DNA from: Larus michahellis
Lineage: Eukaryota; Chordata; Aves; Charadriiformes; Laridae
Direction of reading: 5' to 3'
DNA: 64,000 nt
NCBI RefSeq assembly: GCF_964199755.1
Contig: NC_133906.1
Coordinates: 16,527,378-16,591,377 of the forward strand
The notes beneath the pieces are model-generated. The model saw nothing but the letters and a program-made list of their open reading frames with translations, did no database searches and had not been told where the DNA came from. Shown piece by piece: positions 25,101 to 36,303 of the stretch (the first letter of the stretch is position 1; every line of letters begins with the position of its first letter). Both the position numbers and the translations under genes were made by a program.

Positions 25101-27427
25101 CATGAAAATACATGCTGATTTTAGACTGACAATACAGCGTATGTTAGGCTGTCCGTATTTGTTATGAACTTCTTGTTCTTTAGATTCAGATTTCATATGT
25201 ATTTGCACATGGCCTGTACAAAAGCAAATGAGCTTACTCTGGAAAGCCAAGCAGCCAAATCCTGCTAATTCCTGCTAATAACTGAGATTTCATTGCAAGT
25301 TGCTGAAGCTAAAAATATTAGTGAGTAAACAAGCAAATAAGCCAAGCTGAAAAGCAGAGTATCACAAGCTGTTCTTTACTCGAGAAGTTACGTTTCACCG
25401 ACTTGCAGTTTCTTGTGGAAAGCAGCCACATAATTGTCTACTGTCTCGTAGGACGGTGGGAGGGAAGGAGGAGGACAGAGCCAGTAGCTCCAGAATGGCT
25501 CCATCCTCCTCACCAGAGCGGCAACGTGCTGCCAACTGGTGAGCAATGGGAGAGAGCAACTCCCAGCAGGACAAGGAAAAATTTTAGTAGGCTGCAAATT
25601 CAACACTGTTTCTACAGGTCACGTTACACGGCCCAAGAGGAGACCGTTAGAGCAAGTGCCACAAAGCCATTAAGCATTGTATTTCCCCAGTGCAGTTCGA
25701 GTAATGAAACACCTCGAGTTAGATGACTCTGTGCTGCTCTAGCCAGAAAACATCAAAGCTGCCGTTACTGGGGAACTGTGCGTGGATTGAAGGGGGTGAT
25801 ACGCGTGCGCCAGCGGAGATACAAAGCCTGGGGCCAGGTCTGTGCCCTGCAACAGAAGGATACAGCCCAAACCGCTGCAGCAGATAAGCAAGTGAAAATG
25901 GGATGGCGAGGAGCACGATGGCTCACCCAGCGCCCGAAGGTGCTCAGCTTCTCAAGGTGCCCTTCTGGGAGAGCCGTACGCTTTCGAGGTGTCATTTTGC
26001 TGATGATCAAAAGTGATAGGCAAGCAAACACGCAGCCCTGAGCGGCTTTAGACCAAGGCGGTAGCCGTTAAGCGAGGGGATCCGAGGGGATGCTGAAGCA
26101 GCAGCCTTCCTGCTGACACCGTCGCCTGTCCGCGGGCGAGCAGGCAGCTCTGCACCCTGCTGCCGCCAGCCCGGATTATCCTGGGGTGGGCTGGGGAGCG
26201 ACAGGGTGACACATCTCATCTCCGCTCAAGTGATAACGTATGGCGGGGTCAGTCCCAGGCTCATCCCTCTGCATTAAGAGGTTCCAAAGCAGGCTGGCAG
26301 GGACACACAAAGGAGGAGCGAGAGGTGAGATGCGCATGCTGCCAGCGAACACGCTGCTTGGCAGGCGCTGGGTGAATGGACACGGAGGTTTCCCGGACAC
26401 TCAGGCTTTCTCGCACACTTACAACCCCAAAATACAAAGCAAACGCGGTGAAATACACGCAGTTGAAAAGCGACAGGGAAACGCAAACACAGACCAAATG
26501 TGCCCAAAGGTGAGAACCAATCTCAGCAGCAGATCGCCAGCTTCAAAATGCAGCTAGGCAGCTCCTCCCCCCAGGAAAAAGTTTCCAAAAAGTCCCTTTT
26601 TCTCAGCAGTTACCCATTAACTGGCTTGGGCACCCCGGTGTGCAGAACAGGACCTAACACTCTCCATTTCTCCTTCATCATGTAAAGGTACAGTAACCAC
26701 CCCTGCGCATCTCAACCCCTCGTAACAACACCAGGAGCAAGAGCGAGTGGGTTAATTGGGAGTGAGCCCATCAAGAGGGAAGGCTGGAGCAGCCCCCAGC
26801 GCTCGCCCCTGCTCCCAGCCCTGCTCCGAACCCGCACACCCTCTCAGCACAGGAGGGCACGCTTTTTTCCAATTTCCCGTTGGGATTTCTTTTAAAAGCA
26901 TCATATGAGTCTATGTGAAGCTGTTTCCATAAAAATACTGCTTGCCGATACCTGCTTCAGATGAAGCATTTCCTGTTACTCCATTGCTGCCAGTCACTAA
27001 ACCACAAACACCCTGAAGTAACGAACACTGCCCAGGTCCCGCGGCAGCTACTGGCAGGACACAGGGATACCACCCAAAATTAGAGTGTGTGAGACAGGGA
27101 AAGGACTGAGATACGAAGAGGTCAAGAACTACAGAAGAGCTACAGGTGCTTCTGGTCTCCCTCATCCATCTGCTCCTCAGGGAAACCGTTAAGGTTCTGC
27201 CCCATAGCGGACAGCAGACGGAAAATAGTAAAACTAGGAAAAAATTCATTTTATTGCTTAGGCTTGTTCTGTTGGAGGGAGGCCTCCACTCTTTTATTAT
27301 ATATTTTTCAGAATTTAGGATCTGATCACATCACTTTGGAAGTTTCCTTTTTTCCCAGGAAGATAAACCCCTGTCACTTTATTTCAAATGCTTGCACTTT
27401 AATATAAGCCACGGGCTACTTTAGGAA

Positions 27428-27459
27428 TTATATATTTATATACACATATATATATATTT
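27428..27459. repeat. AT-rich TATA microsatellite
   Basis: Imperfect TATA/CATA dinucleotide repeat, nearly self-complementary. Confidence 0.8.
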
Positions 27460-27856
27460 AAATGACACATCGAAAAAGACGAGGAAGTCAAATTATTTTC
27501 CCTGCTTTGATGTTTATTTGTGTTTTGTACTGCGGGGCACTTGTGTAATATGCACAGAAACGCCAGGAGAATGAGTGAATCCTGTTCAAGTAATTTAGAG
27601 GATGAAATGGTAAAAGGAATCGCTTTGAACTCAGCCCGATGGCACATTGTGAAATGCACTTTCTGATCTGCACATTGTCACTTTCCCATATCTCGGGTTT
27701 GTTACCACCAGGGCAAGTCTGGCCTTAAACACATGAGACAGTACTGGGATGGGGATTTCATGCTATTCCTTTCTGTCAGGGTTTGAAAAGGCAATAGAGG
27801 AAGATTTGGTATGAAGGAAATACGTGCTTCATTTCCCTTCAGAGCCCCCTGGACTG

Positions 27857-27919
27857 AAAAAATAAATAAAAATAAAATAAAATAAAATAAAATAAAATAA
27901 AATAAAATAAAATAAAATA
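27857..27919 (+). repeat. (AAAAT)n microsatellite
   Basis: About ten perfect AAAAT/AATAA pentamers preceded by a few imperfect AAATA units, directly after AGCCCCCTGGACTG. On the minus strand it reads as a TTTTA repeat, which explains the low-complexity FYFILF-type frame there. No SINE or LINE body that could have supplied an A-rich tail is evident upstream. Confidence 0.95.
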
Positions 27920-29919
27920 TCATTTTTTGTTCACAACTTAAAAAAATTGATCCGAAGTCACAAGGGGAATGTGGAAGAAAACTATGCAACTGCATGCTAA
28001 TTTTATGAACACCATGCCAATTCCAATGGTTTAGCTAAATAAACTTAAGTATTGCAACTATTAATTGAAATCCAACCCTTGGCTAATGTGAATTAGTGCT
28101 GGATTATAACGCTACATCACGATAAGCAGCTTGGAAATATTTCAAACAGATTTGGAAAGTTGTTCTCCGTTAGATTATACATACTATTAACAGATAAAAA
28201 ACCATAAAAGAGCCCGTCACTTCAAAGGGGATCTTTTGGTCATTTTCTAGCAGAGGAGCTGAGGGTACACAGTTTGGTAAGCCACATTTCAAAGCAGAGA
28301 GCAAATCAGGGTATCTGGCATTATTATTGATTCCTTAACTTATTAACTTAAAGGATTACCTTGTTCACTTAATTTAGTAAGGATAACGCATTAGCTAGAT
28401 ATAATGAGGGATAAGACACGCCAAGCTTTTAGCTCTAAACATTAGAGACCTTTGAAGATACGCGTGAAATCAGCGTAATGACGTCGTTTTTTCTCTCCAG
28501 AGCGATGCTGGGGACAGCCAGGCAGGAGCAGGGGTCTCACCTGGGCTGGAAAGGGCAGGAGCTTTGGCAGGGAACAGCATCAGGTCCGAGACACCCACCC
28601 AGGCACTTTCCCGTGCCTGCACAGGACATCTCTTCCTTAGCAATTTATGAGGTGGTCGTTACTGACAGATCCGCTTGAGGTTATGCCGGTAGCAATGCAA
28701 ACATGTAGCTTAAAAAGCAATGACCAACAAAAAAAGTCCTTCCCAAATGAACAAATCGCAGAGAGATAATGAAATGGGGCAGACAAGGCCTCCCGAGGGA
28801 AAACGAGATGAAATTAAACCTGCCATCAGCTGATCAGCATGAAGTTTTCTTTTCAACAAAACCCATCAAAAGAGATTTCACTGCAAAACACTGCTTGGAC
28901 AACTAGTTTTTAGTAAAGGCTTCTAATTTTTCTTTTTTCCTGCTACTCAAGCAAATGCGTCAGACTTTTGCTCGGTCTCGGTGACGGTGTCCTCACTGAC
29001 CCGGAGAGCTAAGGGGTTCCCCACTTCCCTCTCTGTGCTTACAGCTGAAGTGTCCTGCTGAGACCCATTTTGGTCCTGGAAATAGAGATAACCCTGCAGA
29101 TCAAATGGGTCTGTCTTTAGATCGTGCTGTCTTGCCACTGATAACAGAGATTTCAAAAAAGTGCTTCACGGAAAGGATTACACTGGGATCCGTATGTCCA
29201 ATCCTCTTCTAAGTACAATCCCCTTTCCCAAATTCCCTATGTACTCCCTATGGGCAGCTTCTCTTGATGGCTGCAAATCTCTCGCATAAACCACATAACG
29301 GGCAGTGACACATTTACAGCACTTTTCATCTTTACAACACTGTGTGATGGTCAGTTTTTATTATACTTAGTAGACAAAGTGCTTTCCTTAGTGTCCACCA
29401 GGAAAGAGATTTTTTTTCCCAGACAAGCTTTTAGCCTGGCCGGCTGTAGCTACACAATAAAGACATATACGCATTTTCCCATATTACGGTAATTGATAGA
29501 AAAAGTTAGGTCTAAGCGCAGTACGTTTCCATCTCTCTTCCCAGCTAGCCCAGCACGTCATCCTTAAAATGTTCTTTTTTATGGTACCTTAGCACTTGGT
29601 ACCAGCTAGCCCTGAAGTGCTCCCTCAAGGGTTTGTGTTAGGCTCAGAAAGGATAAAAGAACGAACTAACAAGATCAGAGCTGTTGCAGGTTCAGCTTTA
29701 GGGGCCACAGAAAGTAAATTTCTATTTTGTAGCGCTTGCTTATTCCTAAAGTTATTAACTGCTCCAATACAGTATTTGTAGCTGGGCTGCCTGCCTCCCT
29801 TTCCCCCAAGCAAAACTGTCACTATTTTAATGCTATAATAAGAAGCTGATTTACTAGTGTATAACTTCAAAGGGAAACTTTCTTCTTCTGCTTGATAAAA
29901 TATTAATAGCGAATAACGA

Positions 29920-30680
29920 AGCGTGGTGACGTTACACAGAACCCCGGGAAGAAGCTCTTTCGGGGCTCCGAAGCAGCACGCTGCCTGCTTGGGAGCTTTT
30001 GTTCTTGCCAGGTTATCTAATAAAGTCGCCGGCAGGAAGCTCTCTGTCTTATTTCCCAAATTGTGATCAGGGACCAGAACTACTTTCCCAGCGCAATCCG
30101 TTCCCTTTACAACCCCGAAGCTCCCGAGCAAGGTCATGCCGGGAGAACCAGCTGCAGAGCGGGCTCCTTCCCCATTTCACGCTTGGGAGGGTTTAGCAAC
30201 GATACAACAAGTTGGGAAGGAGCAGGGATGAGGCAGGAACGGGCCAGAGCAAGGTATGGCTTAAACCCTCCTCGAGAGGATACACAGAGGATGCATCCAC
30301 CATCCCAGCCTGTATCCGCCGGCCAGACACCTTTGCAGACCGTACCCCACGGTCGCATACAAACTACAGCCAAAGACGCTTCTTCCTTTCAGCCAGAGAG
30401 GACCTGGTGAGGTTCCCTCCGCCCATATGGGATGCACAAACATGTCCGTCGAGTATGTCAAATACAGAACGTGCCCCTGCCCTGTATTTTCACGATCTGC
30501 CCCTTTTCCCCTCTCTTTCTCCCCCCCCCCGCCATCTGTGCAGACAGACCAGCGAGCACAGTGAAGCCATAGCGGCAAAGCTTGTTCATCGCCTGCACCG
30601 GCGTGGTTGGGAGGCAGGATTGTCAGCAGATTTTATGCTATTACTGCACTTTGTACCGGCGCAGAGCTGTGCGTGACAGC
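29920..30680. other. CpG-enriched stretch
   Basis: GC content and CpG frequency rise for about 750 bp compared with the flanks, with CpGs spread through, for example, 29940-30010, 30090-30180 and 30300-30460. It also holds a C10 run at 30531-30540. It is weaker and less compact than the block at 11.5 kb and has no promoter core I can name. Several open frames overlap on both strands here, which is expected when stop codons are rare in GC-rich DNA. Confidence 0.3.
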
Positions 30681-31935
30681 CCGAAGCAGCCAGCGAAGGT
30701 GTGCAGAGGTGCTCCTGCATTTAGATGAATTTACAGGAGCCGCACGCAAAACTATTTGAGGAATTTAAACGTGTAGGGTGGCTGGAAAGCTGTAAGGGGA
30801 GCTGTCAGGGTAAGAGAAAGCCACAGAAGAGCTCCGACAGCAGTTCTGGCCCGGGGGCTGGATGCCCTCAGGTGCCAATCCTGCACAGGCATTTGCGTTG
30901 CGCAGCAATAACAGGGGGGTGCTGGCGAGGGGGGCGGCATTTGGGATGAAACCTTCATGTCCCGTCGTCGCTGTCTGGCCCTGATGCAAGTAGAGGAATG
31001 CAACTGTGCTCTGTGGTGTTTTATTCAAATTCCAGTTCAGTGCTCTGGATTTTCTGTAATTTCTTTAATCTGCATTGCCAAGAATTCTGTGTAAAATGAA
31101 GATGCTGTAAAGCCCGGCACGACCAGCTCCACAGGCACAATCTAGCTCAGCTAACATTACACAGAGCCGCACAGAAATAAAAATCCCCTGAAAGCTGGTG
31201 GTTCTGGCCATCCTTCTCAGGAAAAACTGAAAAGTGCAGCATATCATAAAGACTGTAAAGGACAAACATTGCTGCTTTCCCTCATTTTGGCCTCTTGCAC
31301 CAACAAATATAACCTTCTCCAGACAGGATTCAGCTCCACAGAGGTAACTCAACTTCTACTTGTTCTTCCAACAGACTGAAAAGCACCTGCACAAAAAGCT
31401 CATTGCCTGAATATATCTCATGATGTGTTTTCTTTGCCTATTAAATTGTGGTGATTTTTCACATATCACCGAGCACTTGTTTTGATTTTTTGGAACAGAT
31501 TTTTGTGTTGTTTTTTTGAGAGTCTTTCATAGCTAGATCATCCTGAATGTGCCAAAGAACAAGAGCTTGAGGAATGAGTACGGAGTAAGACGTACCTAGA
31601 GAGGAATTGCAAGAAGGATTGGAGAGAAAACTTTACAAATCCCTAAAGGAAGAGGTGACTAGTCTCTTCACTCCTCCCAAACATTTCCCAAGGTAGAGGG
31701 CAGTTACTCCTGGCCTGCAGCACATCCTATGGAAGCACATCCCAGCACAGCAAGTTTTAGGTACGCTGCAGCCACTAGCAGAGGAAGAGTAAGCACACAA
31801 AAGGCAAAGCAGGTAGGTTACAATAAAAGCAGCAGATAATTAAAAACAAAAATATCACGATCCTGAGTTGGTCCTTACAATTCATGTTTCAGTTCCTTAC
31901 TCTGACAAAGAGGTTACACACACTCTTGGGCAAGC

Positions 31936-32262
31936 GGAGACCTTACAGCCTCTTCCAGTCCCTAAAGGGGCTCCAGGAAAGCTGGGGAGGGACTCTGGAT
32001 CAGGGAGGGGAGCCATGGGACGAGGGGGAACGGTTTTACACTGAAAAGAGGGAGATTTAGATGAGATCTGAGGAAGAAATTCTTTCCTGTGAGGGTGGTG
32101 AGCCCCTGGCCCAGGTTGCCCAGAGAAGCTGTGGCTGCCCCATCCCTGGAGGGGTTCAAGGCCAGGTTGGACGGGGCGGGTGGGAGGTGTCCCTGCCCAG
32201 GGCAGGGGGTGGCACTGGATGGTCTTTAAGGTCCCATTCAACCCAAACCATTCTAGGATTTT
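31936..32262 (+). mobile_element. CR1 LINE 3' end (5'-truncated)
   Basis: About 325 bp of CR1 3' end in the same orientation and apparent subfamily as the copy at 15.7 kb. It shares the GAGGGTGGTGAGCCCC and CCCCATCCCTGGAGGGG blocks. It starts slightly further 5', at the CTTCCAGTCCCTAAAGGGG part. Relative to the other copy it has lost a block of about 20 bases after GGACGGGGC (the GGAGCAACCTGG part). Its tail is degraded to ATTCTAGGATTTT. A minus-strand frame of 191 codons spans it and is explained by the repeat. Confidence 0.92.
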
Positions 32263-34636
32263 AAGTGCATCAAGATCTTCAGAGGTGAGGAGCCACCAGT
32301 AGGATCTTTGTCCTGAAGAGCATGGTGAATTCTTGTCCCCAGCTGTGCCTTTGGGCTCTGCACACACAGCACCGAGGATCCTGGTCACCTGCTCCATACA
32401 GGCAAATACGGCAAGGACTGGGTTGGGGCAGAGTGGCTGGGTTACGTCTTGGTGGCGGTGCTGTGTTATCATTGTTTATGGGGTTTCTTTCAGATCTTTT
32501 GCTGCTTTCCATCTCATTTCATAATGACTGGTATAAGTGCTATCATTGCCCCCAAACACTCAGGATTTCAATTATTTTTCAAACACTCAGAAATATCTTA
32601 AATCTGAAGGGTACTACATTCTGTACTATCAGTGCCATCCCCCAGGTTTAATGTCACCCCTGGCTAATCCCAATCAACGTTTCAGTGCCCCCAGTCACTA
32701 TTCACTATGGAAACACTGGCTTCTGGCCTCTGCCAGGGGTACGGTACATGGGGTCCTGTGACGGAGCCAGAATTACCTCTGCACCGTGGCAGCACCCGGC
32801 TTTCTCGTGTGGAAACAATGCAATAGTCGAGTCACACAGCCTCACGCAGAGGAACATTCATTAATGTTTACTGATGTAGAATGCACACACTACATTAGTC
32901 ACAATCCTATAAATAAACATGTTTCTCATCCACACTACATTAATCCTGATCCTATAAATAAACAGATGGAGCGCAGTCATAGCTTTCTAAGATACCCCCC
33001 GCAGAAAGAGTTACTGTACCAGGGTACATCCGAGCAGGACTGCGGCGTCAGCCGCTTATGAAGAGACCACGGCTTCAGTCATTGCCTTAGAACAGGAGGG
33101 TTATTTAAAGGAAAAATGGGTGTTTGTTTGGGGAGGCTGTGTACCTTTACCTACTGTAGTACTGACTTTTAGTACTATCTGGTTTTAAGGTGTGTGCTGC
33201 TGCCCACAGCCTTGGGTAAGAACTTTATAACAAATCCAGCTAAATAAAGCTCAGTGTCCCACGAGCAGTCCCTAGATGACTGGATCTCACACACTTTTCC
33301 TTGAAAAATGAGGAATATATGGTATCATTTTGCATTACCACAGTATCCCTTCTACTCACGTGTCATACAGAAGAAAAATCACTGTGCTTTTTTAATTAAA
33401 TACCCACAGGAAACACTTTACCAGCCACAGAATTGTGGCAGCTGATTAGCTGCAAACCAGTTTGGGATGGAGAGGACACTCTTCCCAAATAAGACGAGGA
33501 GGAAGTGGAGGGAGACAGAACACACTCACCTAAAAATGGGATTTGAAGCCAGTGTGAATGGATATTAGTGCCTACATATAAGCTGTAAAATCAGTTATTA
33601 ACAATCCACTTCAGCCACCAGCCAGCTAAGGAAATGCCAGCAAAGGAAAGAAAAGAAAAATAAAAGCCATTAAGATGATGGAAAGGTACAGAAAGAAAAA
33701 CAGAATGAAATTGAGCCCTTTTAACCTCGAGCAAGTGGGCCTGGAAACTTGAAAATAATTAGGTACAGGGAAAGGGAACACAAAAAGGAAAGGGGAAGGG
33801 ATTAGTATTTAATCTAAGGCACAGTTTCATTAGCCGCATCTCATTCTTTGGCATGGTATTGGACTATAGACATTTTTGTCTTTACAACAAATATTTGTAT
33901 TTTAACACATGATGAACCCACAACTAAGAGCATCTCACAAGTCTCACTGTCTGTACGCGCCCGCATCCGCACAACCTGAATTACGTTCAGGAGGCCATAG
34001 ATCAGAGAGCACCGAGAACTACTCCCGTGATTGGTAATATGATGCATTGGCTTTTTTAATTAACTTTCCCACTGGGGGTTGGCTGTTTATACACAGTGCA
34101 ATAAAACGCATTCTTAATTTTTAAGACCTTAAAGACCAGGAGACAAAATTAGAGTAAGCTATTGAGGCTGTCCCTAGAGATCACGGCCGTTGTGCTCCTC
34201 TTTCTCCTGCGAGGAGAGGACCAACCCAACGGCATTGCAGATGATTGCTACAGCATGAGATTTGTTTGATACACAGAATGTTTGATGCCTAAGCAAATTT
34301 CCATCTAAGACCTCTGTTCAAATGTTTTTACTGGCTTCTTTTACTAAATCTTATCTTAGTAAAGGCACTTAAGCAATCAGAAACAAAGCTGACTATTAAT
34401 AATACTGCTTCCTTTTCCATTTTTCCTTCTCAAGAGAGTATAATCAAGGGAAATTTAATTGTTCATGAAAGACAACATCTGCATCACGTATCCATCACAT
34501 TTCCACTTGGAAAGTTTCCCAGCGCGGCTGTTCTGTTTGGTGTGCATTACCTTTATACTCATCATTAATGAAGCTGATTTTGCTATTAGAGCCCTGGAAG
34601 CTGTAACAGGGGGTGATATTTACGTCCAGAGCATCT
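32263..34636. other. Intergenic, no gene seen
   Basis: Unique sequence with the 45-bp tandem pair at 32886-32964 and purine-rich stretches near 33630-33800. Confidence 0.55.
32886..32964 (+). repeat. Two-copy tandem repeat, 45-bp period
   Basis: CACACTACATTA followed by ATCCTATAAATAAACA occurs at 32886 and again at 32931. The second copy differs by a few substitutions, and the spacer is GTTTCTCATC. Each copy carries TATAAATAAA, which includes an AATAAA hexamer. Confidence 0.85.
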
Positions 34637-34857
34637 GTGTTCATTTTATAGGAGACGCAGTTCATCAAAAGCGGATACAGATGACTAAACCAGCGGGCAA
34701 GGTATGTTGACTTTTTATTTTATTTAACAGTAATGAAATGTAACAAGTGCACCAGAGGGATACGTTTTCATAAGCAGACAAGCAGATGGGTGAAGAAATT
34801 TGACTTGCTATAAAAAGCTCATAACTGCCGAGCTGTCTGAAAGGCTCCACGGAAAGA
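34637..34857 (+). repeat. Direct repeat B, copy 1 (about 220 bp, diverged)
   Basis: This segment is related to 36092-36303, same strand, about 1.44-1.45 kb downstream. Matching blocks are GTTCATTT, CATCAAAAGCGGATACAGAT, CAGATGGGTG, TTGCTATAAAAAGCT followed by ATAACTGC, and a CTGAAAGGCTC block. The middle 60 bases are hardly alignable. The identity pattern, with strong blocks inside diverged sequence, looks old. It is either a local duplication or two copies of an unrecognised ancient repeat. Confidence 0.75.
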
Positions 34858-36091
34858 GTCGTCTATACTGCAAAGTGTATTCCCCCTTTCAAAGATTTCA
34901 CATTATATGTGGCAGTCTCTCTCTTTGGCGTTTTACATCCTACAGGTGACAAGTCTTAAAGCACAACTGCTGGCAGCTAGCCAGAAGCCGTACACTTCCA
35001 GGCCACATTTTGCTTGAATTCCTCCGGATTTCCCTCGTACGCAGAGGTGGGTGGTGTGGGGATGGGGAGGACAGAGGTCTAAACATGAATCGTTCATTCA
35101 ATTGATTTCGTTACCTCGTGCAAATAATGTCCTCACAATAAATCGCACTGGAGCGTCAGAGTTTCTCTGCTTCAAACACTCTAAAATCATATACGTGCTG
35201 GAGAAGAGGTTAATATCAACTATCACCCGAAGGCTAGGCACGTAGACTAACCAAGCAACAGAAACCAAAGGCAGGCTCTTCCCCATTTGCACTGCACCAG
35301 TCAGAAAGGCAGTTGTACCCTTTCTGCACCTTAAACTGGAAAAATTTGCAGTTTTATGAAACGCGGTGGGACTTAGCTGTAAATCTGTTCTGGGCTATGC
35401 CTATGTCGTATGTCTATGTCTGAGCTCTACCTTGGACCAGCGTTGAGATCTCCCAAATCTGCTGTGATTTGGAGCTAGGCTGCTAGATTTTAAAGGCAAA
35501 AATGCTTCAGACCCTTTGTAGTTGTAATCATTGCATTAATCCAAAATAGCTACAAGAAGGCACCAAAGCAATAAAAATGTCAACAACCGAGTGAGAGGGA
35601 GCAGTAAGTAGAGCAACTCGTCCTTTCTCATACTGAGCAAGTGCAACACGCTACCGCTGACTGCAGCCCTTAATGGCAAGCCATTCTCCTTATGTTCACA
35701 GCACACAAAACACAAATTTAACTTGCCAAAATCACAATCAATAGGACATTTCTTAAATTAACTAGATTCAGAGGAAAGGAGGAAAATTAATTAGTGTTGC
35801 TTATCCCTCGGTGAAGGCCTACACTGAAGACCCAGATCGATACATTTGAATACAGACGCCAAAAGTCAAGCACATCACCCTGACAGGACCAGTGGATGTC
35901 TGGCACCGCTGAAAACCAGACGGCTCACTATCAGTTTCCCATAAGCCCTTTATTGTACCAGAATACTTGACTCAGAGCAGCAATCATGGTCAGCCTGCTT
36001 TGATGTTTTCAACATGCCAGCCTGTTGCTTTGTTGCGCTCGAGTCTTTCATCTTTGGGATTTCACATGCAAACCAATTTTCTTGGTTATTT
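34858..36091. other. Spacer between the two copies of direct repeat B
   Basis: About 1.23 kb of unique sequence. It contains a short CTATGTC-unit repeat at about 35398-35424 and nothing else recognised. Confidence 0.55.
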
Positions 36092-36303
36092 GCGTTCATT
36101 TGCAAGAGGCATAAGTCATCAAAAGCAGATACAGATGAATACTCCACTGCACATTGTGCTTCTTAATACCAACAAAACATAACACACCAACTTGAGAGAT
36201 GTATGTTTATAACCAGTCAACCAGATGGGTGGCAAAAATCTGATTTGCTATAAAAAGCTTATAGCTGCTGGAAATCTTAAGGATTTGCTGGAAGGACTCA
36301 GCT
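36092..36303 (+). repeat. Direct repeat B, copy 2 (about 210 bp, diverged)
   Basis: Counterpart of 34637-34857. The same order of blocks is seen: GTTCATTT, CATCAAAAGCAGATACAGAT, CAGATGGGTGG, TTGCTATAAAAAGCTTATAG and CTGGAAGGACTC. The TATAAAAAGCT block is preserved in both copies. Confidence 0.75.

Larger units (their letters stand above)
25101..31935. other. Intergenic, no gene seen
   Basis: It contains the (AAAAT)n and TATA microsatellites and the CpG-enriched stretch at 29.9-30.7 kb. The 28.2-28.4 kb part is AT-rich and unique, with repeated TTAACTTATTAACTTAA-type strings. No exon is recognised. Confidence 0.55.

Noticed and set aside
31897..32472. 191-codon minus-strand frame
   Set aside because: Its core is the reverse complement of the CR1 3' end. 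The same peptide-like string appears in the minus frames of the CR1 at 15.7 kb.
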